The position numbers and the translations under genes were made by a program. This document shows, one piece after another, positions 22,870-30,865 of a stretch of DNA of 35,635 nt (the first letter of the stretch is position 1; every line of letters begins with the position of its first letter). The notes under the pieces are model-generated. The model searched no databases. It was not told the DNA's origin and saw only the letters and a program-made list of their open reading frames with translations. Source of the stretch: JABMRP01 sp964444795 (GTDB lineage: Bacteria; Planctomycetota; Planctomycetia; Pirellulales; Thermoguttaceae); assembly GCA_964444795.1 (NCBI GenBank), contig CAYUIQ010000068.1, positions 1-35,635 on the forward strand, written 5' to 3'.

Positions 22870-25518
22870 TTAATCCGTGACGGGCGACTTCTCTCCCCGG
22901 GCAAACAACAGCTTCTCTTTCGGCAGCGCCACGGCACTCACGCGCACCTCGTCGATCCACGCCCGGGCGTCGTCGCCGATGTGGCCGTCGCGCCAGCCGC
23001 GACCGATCGTCCATGTGCCGGTAGCGTTGAGCAGGGCCAGGGGCCGGACCTCGAACGGGTTGCGATCGAAATCCGCCTTCCCCTGCAAAACGTACCCCCG
23101 GCCGTTGCCCGAGTCGACCAACAGCCGCAGGCTTTTGCCATCGGAGATAGCGGCCACGTGATACCACCGGCCCTTGATTGCTTCCGCGATACCGGCAACC
23201 TTCGACACTTTGCCATCGTACTCGACGACCTCGATTTCGATCCGGTTGTCGTCGCGCACCCCCAACCTGATCAACGGGCCGGGGCCTCCGGAAGCCGCTC
23301 CGTCCTTGCCGACAATGCAATGCGCCCGATCCAACTCGGCCAGTTTGAACGAGGCCTCGATGGTCCACTGTTGAAACTGAAACGTATTGAGATTGCTGCG
23401 AGTAAGGTGTCGCTCGGGCCGGGTGAACAGGTCGCGAGTCGCGGCGTTGGAGCCACCGGGGGCCGTGTCGTCGAGACAACCCCGGTTGGCGGCGCCGGTC
23501 AGCGGCACGGTTTTCCGCGGCACATCGTCGCCGAAACGCGGCGAGGTTCGGCCGTCGAAGGCGAATAGGTGGTTATGTTGGCCCGAGATGTCTCGTACGC
23601 CGATCGTCTTGGGGGCGGCTTTGACGTTGGACACCGCTTGGCCCGGCTGCCCGTCCTCGAATCGCCAATAGGCCAAGGTCGACACCAGGGCCCGGGCTTG
23701 GGGATCCAGCGGCGGTCGCGGTTGGTACAGCTTGGCGGCCGCTTTGGCCACGCGGTCGAAATCCATCTTGACGATCGCCCGATCGTAGGTCATCAGTCCG
23801 TTGATTTCTATTTCGACGTCGGTGGTTTGCGTGTAGATGGCGGCCGAGAGTTGCGAGACGACCATCGGGCGGAGTTTGGCCAACAGTTCGACGTACGCGT
23901 CGGTCAACTCGGCCGCGGTCTCGAAACTCCGGTATCCCCAGTTCTTCTTGTCGCGCAGCGTGTGCCCTTCGATGGGCAATCCCAGACCGCCAAATTCGCC
24001 CAGTACGGCCGCCCGATGCGGTTGGGCCGGAGGCGCCAGCGGACCCGGATAGCAGTGGACGTCGTGGATATCCCCACCGCCGAAATCGTTGCCGCCGCTG
24101 GCCGCACAGATCGGTCGGGTAGGGTCCCAGTCTTTCAGCATCCTGGTCACGCCGCGCGTGTCGAACTGTCCCCACGCTTCGTTGAACGGCACCCAGACGA
24201 CGATCGAGGGGTAGTTCTGGTGCGTCTCGACCAGGGCTCTCAGCTCGCGGCCGTACTGCTCGGCCGATTCATCCGACCGCTCGATTTCCCGCCCGTCGTG
24301 CGGCCAGGGAGCGTGCTTGTCGCCGTTGGGTAGATCCTGCCAGACAAGCATGCCCAACCGATCGCACCAGTAGTACCATCGGGCCGGCTCCACTTTGACG
24401 TGCTTGCGGATCATGTTGAACCCGAGCTTCTTCGTCATCTCGATGTCGTAACGCAGAGCCTCGTCGGTCGGGGCCGTGTAGAGACCGTCGGGCCAGAACC
24501 CCTGGTCCAACGTGCCGTATTGGAACAGGGGCCGATCGTTGAGAAGCAGCCGCGTGACGCCCTTTTCGTCGGGCCCGACCGAGATCTTTCGCATGCCGAA
24601 ATAGCTCTCCACGCGATCGACCACGCGGCCATCGACCAGAAGTTCCACCTCCAGATCGTACAGAAACGGGGAATCAGGCGACCAGAGTTTTGCCTTATCG
24701 ATGCGCAAATACATGGGCTTGCCCAATCGGCCCTTGGTTTCAGCCTCCATCGCCGTGCCGTCTTTCGCCACCGCGCGTACCGTACACGTCTCGCAGTCGC
24801 CTCGGCCAATGACGGCCAGGTTTAGCCGGCTGTTGCTGGCCTCCCGCACGATCTCCAGCCGCTCGATCGACCTCTCCGGCACCGGCTCCAGCCAGACCGT
24901 CTGCCAGATGCCGGTGGTCGGCGTGTACCAGATGCCGCGGGGTTCGTTGACCTGCTTGCCGCGCGGTTGCGTGCCCGAGTCGGTTGGATCCCAGACGGCC
25001 ACGACGAGTTCCTGCTCGGTACCTTCGGTCAGGGCATCGGTTATGTCGAGCCAAAACGGATCGTACCCGCCGCGATGCTTGCCGACTTCCTTTCCGTTGA
25101 CCCAAACGGTCGTCTCCCAATCGACCGCTCCGAAGTGCAACAACACGCGTCCCTTGCGCCATTCGGCCGGCACCTCCACCGTGCGGCGATACCAGAGCCG
25201 ATTCTCCTCGCCGGTGCGTTGCTTCACCCCGGAAAGGGCCGACTCGATGGGAAAGGGTACGAGGATCTTTCCATCGAACTCGTCGGGTTGCTCCGCTTCG
25301 CGCGGCACGACAGCGTAATCCCAGAGTCCGTTGAGGTTGAGCCATTCGGAGCGCACCATTTGCGGCCGCGGATATTCCGGGTGGACTCGGTCGGGCGAGA
25401 CGTCGGCGGCCCAGCGGGTCATCAGTTTGTTCGGGGCCGGCTTCCATTGGGCATCGGCTGCGAGGGCCGATCCAAACAGAACGAGCAGCAGACAGATGGT
25501 CATCGTTTGGCGTGGCAT
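22870..25518 (-). CDS. GH2 family beta-glycosidase with C-terminal LamG-like domain (secreted)
   Basis: This 882-residue protein has a signal peptide (MTICLLLVLFGSALAADA). The sugar-binding jelly roll of GH2 covers about residues 45-215 (LNLNGLWDYAV, RRTVEVPAEW, GGYDPFWLDIT). An Ig-like domain follows, then the TIM-barrel at about 325-620. The acid/base is Glu447 in VPFNEAWGQ and the nucleophile is probably Glu508 in VLGEFGG. Residues 640-882 form a LamG/ConA-like lectin domain (YWRFEDGQPG ... WTIEASFKLAELDRAHCIVGKDG), which may hold the enzyme on its polymer. GH2 members include beta-galactosidases, beta-mannosidases and beta-glucuronidases; I cannot choose. AGAGGA precedes the ATG at 25518. 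It converges on the sulfatase gene and diverges from the esterase at 25816. Confidence 0.9.
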   Translation of the reverse strand: MPRQTMTICLLLVLFGSALAADAQWKPAPNKLMTRWAADVSPDRVHPEYPRPQMVRSEWLNLNGLWDYAVVPREAEQPDEFDGKILVPFPIESALSGVKQRTGEENRLWYRRTVEVPAEWRKGRVLLHFGAVDWETTVWVNGKEVGKHRGGYDPFWLDITDALTEGTEQELVVAVWDPTDSGTQPRGKQVNEPRGIWYTPTTGIWQTVWLEPVPERSIERLEIVREASNSRLNLAVIGRGDCETCTVRAVAKDGTAMEAETKGRLGKPMYLRIDKAKLWSPDSPFLYDLEVELLVDGRVVDRVESYFGMRKISVGPDEKGVTRLLLNDRPLFQYGTLDQGFWPDGLYTAPTDEALRYDIEMTKKLGFNMIRKHVKVEPARWYYWCDRLGMLVWQDLPNGDKHAPWPHDGREIERSDESAEQYGRELRALVETHQNYPSIVVWVPFNEAWGQFDTRGVTRMLKDWDPTRPICAASGGNDFGGGDIHDVHCYPGPLAPPAQPHRAAVLGEFGGLGLPIEGHTLRDKKNWGYRSFETAAELTDAYVELLAKLRPMVVSQLSAAIYTQTTDVEIEINGLMTYDRAIVKMDFDRVAKAAAKLYQPRPPLDPQARALVSTLAYWRFEDGQPGQAVSNVKAAPKTIGVRDISGQHNHLFAFDGRTSPRFGDDVPRKTVPLTGAANRGCLDDTAPGGSNAATRDLFTRPERHLTRSNLNTFQFQQWTIEASFKLAELDRAHCIVGKDGAASGGPGPLIRLGVRDDNRIEIEVVEYDGKVSKVAGIAEAIKGRWYHVAAISDGKSLRLLVDSGNGRGYVLQGKADFDRNPFEVRPLALLNATGTWTIGRGWRDGHIGDDARAWIDEVRVSAVALPKEKLLFARGEKSPVTD

Positions 25519-25575
25519 GAGAGTCCTCTTTCTTGGGCGGGAAGCACTTGTCTACTTTGCGGTACGATCGTTCGG

Positions 25576-25632
25576 CGCCCAGCCGAAGGCACCGGCTCCA
25601 ACCCGACGAAAGCCGGCGCCTTCGGCTGGGCG
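25576..25632. repeat. Large inverted repeat (cgcccagccgaaggc type) in a divergent promoter region
   Basis: The arms 25576-25597 and 25611-25632 are 22 bases each with one mismatch and a 13-base loop. It lies 58 bases upstream of the GH2 start and about 110 bases upstream of the candidate promoter of the esterase gene. It is either a dispersed intergenic palindrome or a regulatory structure. Confidence 0.75.
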
Positions 25633-25643
25633 TTAAACGACTG

Positions 25644-25742
25644 TTAGGCAACCGGCGCCGGGCAAAACTCCGTCCCGACGAACATCAGCTTACCCCGCAC
25701 CACGCCCGTGTGCCAGAACCCGGCCGGTTGACACGCGAGTTT
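25644..25742 (-). pseudogene. Possible 3' remnant of a lost gene
   Basis: On the minus strand the residues PAGFWHTGVVRGKLMFVG, ending TEFCPAPVA before a stop at 25644, have a composition and hydrophobic pattern that look protein-like. Upstream of them the frame becomes unconvincing. No family is recognised. It may be chance. Confidence 0.2.
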
Positions 25743-25744
25743 CG

Positions 25745-25772
25745 TTGCACCGAGTCCGAAATCGGCTATGAT
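25745..25772 (+). promoter_or_regulatory. Candidate sigma-70-type promoter for the esterase-peptidase pair
   Basis: TTGCAC (25745-25750), a 16-base spacer and TATGAT (25767-25772) precede the esterase start. Transcription would begin near 25779. The -10 matches at five of six positions; the -35 is weaker. Confidence 0.38.
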
Positions 25773-25815
25773 GATACCGTCAACGAAAGAACACCGAAAC
25801 CGGAGGATCCCTGCC

Positions 25816-26745
25816 ATGATGCGATACGGCGTTTTGTCCTGTTTGATGGTTGCCCTGGCCGCGACCACGGTCGACGCACAAGTTACCTCGCGAGAACGCC
25901 CCTCGCGGGAGTCCGCGGCGCGATTGGAAGGGGCCCGGATCGAAGTCTACAAGACGATCGGCGACGTGAAACTGCGGATGTTCATGTACACGCCGGAGGA
26001 TCACAAACCGGACGACTCGCGGGCGGCGATCGTCTTCTTCTTCGGCGGTGGATGGCGTGGCGGATCGCCGGGGCAGTTTCAACAGCATTGCCAATACCTG
26101 GCCTCGCGCGGGATGGTGGCCATGACGGCCGACTATCGGGTTTCCTCTCGCCACGGCACCACGGCCGACAAGTGCGTCGCCGACGCGAAGTCGGCCGTAC
26201 GCTGGATTCGCGCCAATGCCGGCCGTTTGGGCATCGACCCGAAGCGCGTCGCCGCCGGCGGTGGATCGGCCGGTGGTCATCTGGCCGCATGCACGGGCAC
26301 GATCGAGGGTTTCGAGGAAAAGGGCGAGGACACGTCGATTTCTTCGATACCGGGCGCCATGGTGCTGTTCAACCCGGCCTGCGTGTTGGCCCCGGTCGAC
26401 GGTGAGGCGCCGCTGGATTCCGCCCGAGTGGCAAGCCTGCGCGCGCGGATGGGGACCGACCCGATCAATCTGTCGCCCTACCATCACGTCACCAAGGGCG
26501 CGCCGCCAGCAATTCTTTTCCACGGCACGACCGACACGACCGTGCCCTTTGCCACGGCGCGGCTGTTTGCCGAGGCAATGACCAAAGCGGGCAACCGCTG
26601 CAAGCTCGTGCCTTTCGAGAGACAGGGCCATGGGTTCTTTAACCACGGCCGCGGCGACGGGACCGCATATACCAAGACGGTTCGCGCGATGGATGAGTTT
26701 CTGGGCGAGTTGGGGTTTCTCGAAGGAGAGCCGACGATTAAGTGA
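25816..26745 (+). CDS. Secreted alpha/beta-hydrolase (BD-FAE/acetylesterase-like)
   Basis: This 309-residue protein has a short signal peptide (YGVLSCLMVALAATTVDA) and a single alpha/beta-hydrolase domain. VFFFGGGWRGGSP supplies the oxyanion-hole glycines, like the HGGG motif of related esterases. Ser151 in AAGGGSAGGHLAA is the nucleophile in a G-x-S-x-G elbow. HGTTDTTVP carries the likely acid and GHGFFNHG the likely His. The closest groups are the BD-FAE and alpha/beta-hydrolase-3 families, which remove acetyl or feruloyl groups from carbohydrates. GGAGG lies 9 bases before the first of two adjacent ATG codons, supporting 25816. It is followed 29 bases later by the M55 peptidase gene. Confidence 0.87.
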   Translation: MMRYGVLSCLMVALAATTVDAQVTSRERPSRESAARLEGARIEVYKTIGDVKLRMFMYTPEDHKPDDSRAAIVFFFGGGWRGGSPGQFQQHCQYLASRGMVAMTADYRVSSRHGTTADKCVADAKSAVRWIRANAGRLGIDPKRVAAGGGSAGGHLAACTGTIEGFEEKGEDTSISSIPGAMVLFNPACVLAPVDGEAPLDSARVASLRARMGTDPINLSPYHHVTKGAPPAILFHGTTDTTVPFATARLFAEAMTKAGNRCKLVPFERQGHGFFNHGRGDGTAYTKTVRAMDEFLGELGFLEGEPTIK

Positions 26746-26774
26746 GAACTTCGGCTAGAACGACGAGCCATACC

Positions 26775-27611
26775 ATGACCAAAGACTACATGATTCGTTG
26801 CGACATGGAAGGCGTCACCGGCGTGGTCAGCTACGAGCAGGCCGATCCCGCGGGACCCGAGTACGAACTCGCCCGGCAGTGGTTCATGGCCGAGTTGATC
26901 GCCCTGATCGAGGGACTCCAGGAAGGTGGCGCGGGGCGGATCGTCGTCTACGACGAACATTACTACGGCCGGAACATCGATCTGGCCACCCTGCCAACCG
27001 GCGCGACGGCCATCTGCGGCAAGCCGCCCTATCGGGCCGATTGGGCTGGCGGACTCGATGGCTCGTTCACCGGCGTGATTCTTCACGGCCTGCACGCCAT
27101 GCACGGCACGCCCGGCGCTCTGCTGCCGCACACCTACGAACACGACATCGCGCAGCTCGTGCTCAACGACACGCCTGTGGGCGAGATCGGCATGGAGGCG
27201 GCCGTAGCCGGCGATTTCGGCGTGCCGGTGGTCATGCTCACCGGCGACTCGGCCGGGGCCGTCGAGGCGGAAACGCTTCTGCCGGGCATTCGCACCGTGG
27301 CCGTCAAACGATCGCTCGGACCCACCGGGGCCGAGTGCCTGCCGCTGGCCGAAACGACCCGAATGATCCGCGTCACCGCCGCCGCCGTGGCCGCCGAACC
27401 CCCTCCGGTTGAGCCCTACCGCACCGGCGATCACGCGGAATTGCTGATCCGGCTGCATGAAGGGCCGTTTCTGGCGGCCGTCAAGTCGCTTTATCCCGAG
27501 CTGTTCATCGCCCCCGACATCCTCGGTATATCGGGGGGGAGCGCCACGGCCGTTTGGGCTGATTACTGGCAGATTAAGCTGCATGGGCAACAGCTTGGGG
27601 TCGAGGAGTAG
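26775..27611 (+). CDS. M55 family D-aminopeptidase (DppA-like)
   Basis: This 278-residue protein has no signal peptide and is probably cytoplasmic. The zinc ligands of Bacillus DppA can be followed: Asp10 and Glu12 in RCDMEGVTGV, His62 in YDEHYYGRN, His104 in GVILHGLHAMH, and Glu137 in PVGEIGMEA. The M55 enzymes are ring-shaped D-aminopeptidases acting on D-Ala-containing peptides, linked to cell-wall peptide turnover. GDFGVPVVMLTGD is the conserved strand that follows. The gene is 29 bases downstream of the esterase and probably shares its transcript. The ribosome site is weak. Planctomycetes keep several M55-like genes, some thought to act on other peptides, so the substrate is open. Confidence 0.9.
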   Translation: MTKDYMIRCDMEGVTGVVSYEQADPAGPEYELARQWFMAELIALIEGLQEGGAGRIVVYDEHYYGRNIDLATLPTGATAICGKPPYRADWAGGLDGSFTGVILHGLHAMHGTPGALLPHTYEHDIAQLVLNDTPVGEIGMEAAVAGDFGVPVVMLTGDSAGAVEAETLLPGIRTVAVKRSLGPTGAECLPLAETTRMIRVTAAAVAAEPPPVEPYRTGDHAELLIRLHEGPFLAAVKSLYPELFIAPDILGISGGSATAVWADYWQIKLHGQQLGVEE

Positions 27612-27618
27612 GGGACAC

Positions 27619-27722
27619 GCGGGTGCCTGGGGTCGAGGCGTGAGGAACGAACGCCAAGCCCCCAGTAGTTCGAGTCTGGGGGCTCGCTGCTCGTTCCTTG
27701 CATCTCGGCCCCAGACACCCGC
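27619..27722. repeat. Large nested palindromic repeat, family A
   Basis: Three nested pairs of arms are visible: 27619-27637 with 27704-27722 (two mismatches), 27643-27650 with 27691-27698 (perfect), and 27657-27665 with 27676-27684 (perfect). Together they could form a single hairpin of about 104 bases. The inner part is shared with the element at 1-45. It lies 8 bases after the M55 peptidase stop codon, so it may also end that transcript. Confidence 0.8.
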
Positions 27723-27754
27723 GGCGGTCGGGCCGCCAAACGACGCGGTCAATG

Positions 27755-27783
27755 TTCACAACCACCGAAATATCGACTATGAT
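27755..27783 (+). promoter_or_regulatory. Candidate sigma-70-type promoter of the HzsA-related gene
   Basis: TTCACA (27755-27760) and TATGAT (27778-27783) match the consensus at five of six positions each, with the ideal 17-base spacer. Transcription would begin near 27790, about 55 bases before the ATG at 27846. This is the best promoter match found in the window. Confidence 0.5.
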
Positions 27784-27845
27784 TGGGTTAGCGGAAAAAT
27801 GAAACCAATGCGCGGGCAAATGTCCATGGTGGCAAGGAGTTAGCG

Positions 27846-30776
27846 ATGCACGGGAGATTCGTTGCGGGATCGATCTTGGCGCTGGTCGCGCTGGCGCTGG
27901 TCTGCGGCGGCACGGCTCTTGGCGAAACCAAGATCGTCAAGGTGAAGATCAAGGTCGATAGCCAGTCGCCCGGATACGAGGGCTATCGGGCGATGGACGG
28001 CAACCCGGCCACCATGTGGCACACCGACTGGCAATTCCGCGAAACTTCCCATCCGCACGAAATCACCATCGATCTGGGGGCCTCCTACGAGCTTTCCGGT
28101 TTCGCTTATCTGCCCCGCTCCGGTGCCGGTGGCCCCAATGGAACCATCAAAGACTACGAGTTGTATATCAGCGACAACGAGAAGGACTTCGGCAAGCCGG
28201 TAACCAAGGGCGCGTTCGCCATATCGGCCGGCGAGAAGATCGTCACGCTGCCGGCCAAGGTCAAAGGTCGTTACGTGCGGCTGCGCGCACTTTCGGAGGT
28301 GGGCGGCAGGCCGTGGACGTCGATCGCCGGGCTGCGGTTGCTCAGCAAGGGCGTCGACTTTCGTGCGGCCGGTTCGACGGTTGTCGCCTTGCCCGGTCGA
28401 CCTGATCCGGAGACCGAGTTGGAGATGCAATACGCGACGCTGGCGTACGACGTCCGCAATCGGGGCCATTTCAACAGTATTGCCCATCAAGTGTTCAATC
28501 CGGTTTCGCTGATCCAAGACTCTGATCGCGACCCGCTGGATGTCATTCTCCGCCGCACCGCCGCGTTGGTGGCCGATCTGAAGACGATGACCCCGGCTCC
28601 GGATCTTTCGGCATTGGAAAAACAACTGGGCGACCTGGAAGCGGAAGCCGACGGCATCGATCCGGCGGAGTCGGAAGCCCGATTCGAGCTATTCGAGAAG
28701 GCTTCTCAAGTGCGTCGCAAGATCGCTTTCTCGAACCCCCTGCTCGATTTCGACGAGATTCTCTTTGTCATGCGACACCGGCCCGGCTTCAACCACATGT
28801 GTGACCAATACTACGGCATCAACGCCAAGCCGGGCGGTGGTGTGTACGTGCTGAACGATCCGTTCGGTCCCGAGCCACAAGTGCGCGACGTGTTGGCCAA
28901 TTCGGTCGTCGAGCGAGGCCGGCTACAGGGCCAGAAGCTCGAGGGCGGCTCGTTCGTCGCGCCCGACTTGTCGTACGACGGCAAGGTGATCGCCTTTGCC
29001 TACGTCGAATGCCAAGGCGATCGGGCACACCGCTTCCACACCGACCCGACACGCGGCCATTGGGACCAGGGGTGGTCGTACCACGTGTTCCGCGTCAACA
29101 CCGACGGCTCCGCGCTGGAACAACTGACCGACGGCACCTGGAACGATTTCGATCCCTGTTGGCTGCCCAACGGGCGGTTAGCCTTCATCAGCGAACGCCG
29201 CGGCGGATACCTGCGCTGCGGGCGGGTTTGCCCGACGTATACGCTCTTCGACATGCTGCCCGACGGCGAGGATATCCGTTGCCTCAGCTTCCACGAAACC
29301 AACGAATGGCACCCCAGCGTAACGAACGACGGGCGAATCATGTACACCCGCTGGGATTACGTCGACCGCCACGGCTGCACGGCCCATCTCCCCTGGGTCA
29401 CCACGCTGGACGGTCGCGACTCGCGGGCCGTGCATGGCAACTTCGCCCCGCGCAATCTCCGGCCCGACATGGAGCTCGACTGCCGCGCCATTCCCGGTTC
29501 GCACCGTTTCGTGGCCACCGCCGCACCGCACCACGGTCAGGCGTTCGGCTCGATCGTGGTCTTCGATCCGCGGATCGAGGACGACGACGCCATGGCCCCG
29601 GTCAAACGGTTCACGCCCGAGGTGAAGTTCCCCGAAAGCCAGGGCGGTGCCCAGGTCTACGGCACGCCTTGGCCGCTGAGTGAGAACTACCAGCTTTGCG
29701 TCTACGACACCAACATGAAACCGGGCGCCGGACGGCAGGGCGGAGCGCATGTGCGCGGCAACTACGGCATCTATCTGGTCGACGCATTCGGCAACAAGGA
29801 ACTGATCTACCGCGACCCGGCTGTCGCTTGTCAAAGCCCGATGCCCCTGCGCCCGCGCAAACAACCGCCGCAGGTGCCCATGTTTGCCCAGCACACACCC
29901 GGCGGCAAGCCGTTCGTCTCGCCGCCGGCCAGCAAAGCCGAGGAGCCGGCCGAGGGCACCCTCTCGGTGATAAACGCCTACGACAGTCTCAAAGCTTGGC
30001 CCGAGGGGACCGAGATCAAAGCCCTTCGCGTGATCCAGATTTTGCCCATGACCGTTCCCTCGGGGCGCCCGCCCCACGAGATCGGTCTGCGATTGCCCTC
30101 GGGCCGCGATTCGGTCATCCTGGCACGCAACGTGTTGGGAACCGTCCCGGTGGAAAAAGACGGCAGTGCCCATTTCATCGTGCCCGCGGAGAAAGAGATC
30201 TTCTTCCAGGCGCTGGACCAAAACGGACTGGCCGTGCAGTCGATGCGTTCGGCCACGTATCTCCAAGCGGGTGAACGCCTGGTTTGTCACGGCTGTCACG
30301 AGCGCAAACACCGCGCCCCGCTGATGCCCGAGAGTCTGCCCTTGGCCCTCCAGCGCGAGCCCTCGCGGCTCGCGCCCGACGTCGACGGAACGAATCCTTT
30401 CAGCTACCCCCGGTTGGTGCAACCGGTGTTGGATAAACATTGCGTGGAGTGCCACGAGGAGGAGGACAAGGCGCCAACTCTTGCCCGCGAGCCGATCGCG
30501 CGCAAGTTTTACGCTTCGTACAACAGCCTTGCCGAGAAGTACGGTTTCTGGAACTACGGCAACGGCCACCGGACCACGCCCGGCAACTTCGGCGCCCGCG
30601 CCTCGAAGCTGTTGAAGATCCTCGAAGAGGGCCACTACGAAGTGAAGCTCTCGGAGGAAGAGCTCCACCGCATCACGCTCTGGTTGGACTGCTGCTCGAT
30701 CTTCTACGGCGTGTACGAAAAGGAAGGCGGCGAGGCCCAACTCCGCGGCGAGGTGGTCCATCCGACATTGCAGTAA
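27846..30776 (+). CDS. HzsA-related secreted dihaem protein with N-terminal discoidin domain
   Basis: This 976-residue protein has a signal peptide (VAGSILALVALALVCGGTALG). A discoidin (F5/8 type C) domain covers about residues 30-170 (GYRAMDGNPATMWHTDW ... GRYVRLRALSEVGG). A helical linker (205-300) follows, then a beta-propeller-like part (VFRVNTDGSALEQLTDGTWN, LPNGRLAFISERRGG) similar to the middle domain of hydrazine synthase alpha subunit. The C-terminal cytochrome part holds CHGCH (Cys814) and CVECH (Cys866). Homologues in planctomycetes outside the anammox group are annotated as HzsA-related but are not known to make hydrazine. It should be a periplasmic or surface electron-transfer protein able to bind glycans. 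AAGGAG precedes the ATG. Confidence 0.85.
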   Translation: MHGRFVAGSILALVALALVCGGTALGETKIVKVKIKVDSQSPGYEGYRAMDGNPATMWHTDWQFRETSHPHEITIDLGASYELSGFAYLPRSGAGGPNGTIKDYELYISDNEKDFGKPVTKGAFAISAGEKIVTLPAKVKGRYVRLRALSEVGGRPWTSIAGLRLLSKGVDFRAAGSTVVALPGRPDPETELEMQYATLAYDVRNRGHFNSIAHQVFNPVSLIQDSDRDPLDVILRRTAALVADLKTMTPAPDLSALEKQLGDLEAEADGIDPAESEARFELFEKASQVRRKIAFSNPLLDFDEILFVMRHRPGFNHMCDQYYGINAKPGGGVYVLNDPFGPEPQVRDVLANSVVERGRLQGQKLEGGSFVAPDLSYDGKVIAFAYVECQGDRAHRFHTDPTRGHWDQGWSYHVFRVNTDGSALEQLTDGTWNDFDPCWLPNGRLAFISERRGGYLRCGRVCPTYTLFDMLPDGEDIRCLSFHETNEWHPSVTNDGRIMYTRWDYVDRHGCTAHLPWVTTLDGRDSRAVHGNFAPRNLRPDMELDCRAIPGSHRFVATAAPHHGQAFGSIVVFDPRIEDDDAMAPVKRFTPEVKFPESQGGAQVYGTPWPLSENYQLCVYDTNMKPGAGRQGGAHVRGNYGIYLVDAFGNKELIYRDPAVACQSPMPLRPRKQPPQVPMFAQHTPGGKPFVSPPASKAEEPAEGTLSVINAYDSLKAWPEGTEIKALRVIQILPMTVPSGRPPHEIGLRLPSGRDSVILARNVLGTVPVEKDGSAHFIVPAEKEIFFQALDQNGLAVQSMRSATYLQAGERLVCHGCHERKHRAPLMPESLPLALQREPSRLAPDVDGTNPFSYPRLVQPVLDKHCVECHEEEDKAPTLAREPIARKFYASYNSLAEKYGFWNYGNGHRTTPGNFGARASKLLKILEEGHYEVKLSEEELHRITLWLDCCSIFYGVYEKEGGEAQLRGEVVHPTLQ

Positions 30777-30865
30777 CGGGCCACGAACTGGCCCCCGTGA
30801 GACCTTGTTTCCACCCCGAGCATCGGAACCAAGCTATACAGTCGAGCAGAGCGAGGATCGTAGCC

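Noticed and set aside
27846..30776. True hydrazine synthase alpha subunit of an anammox bacterium
   Set aside because: The protein has an N-terminal discoidin domain and no HzsB/HzsC neighbours. The rest of the window looks like a heterotrophic glycan-degrading planctomycete.
30440..30865. Upstream extension of the DUF4175-like gene overlapping the HzsA-related gene
   Set aside because: The extension is an Arg-rich shadow of the preceding gene. The ATG at 30866 directly precedes the first membrane helix.
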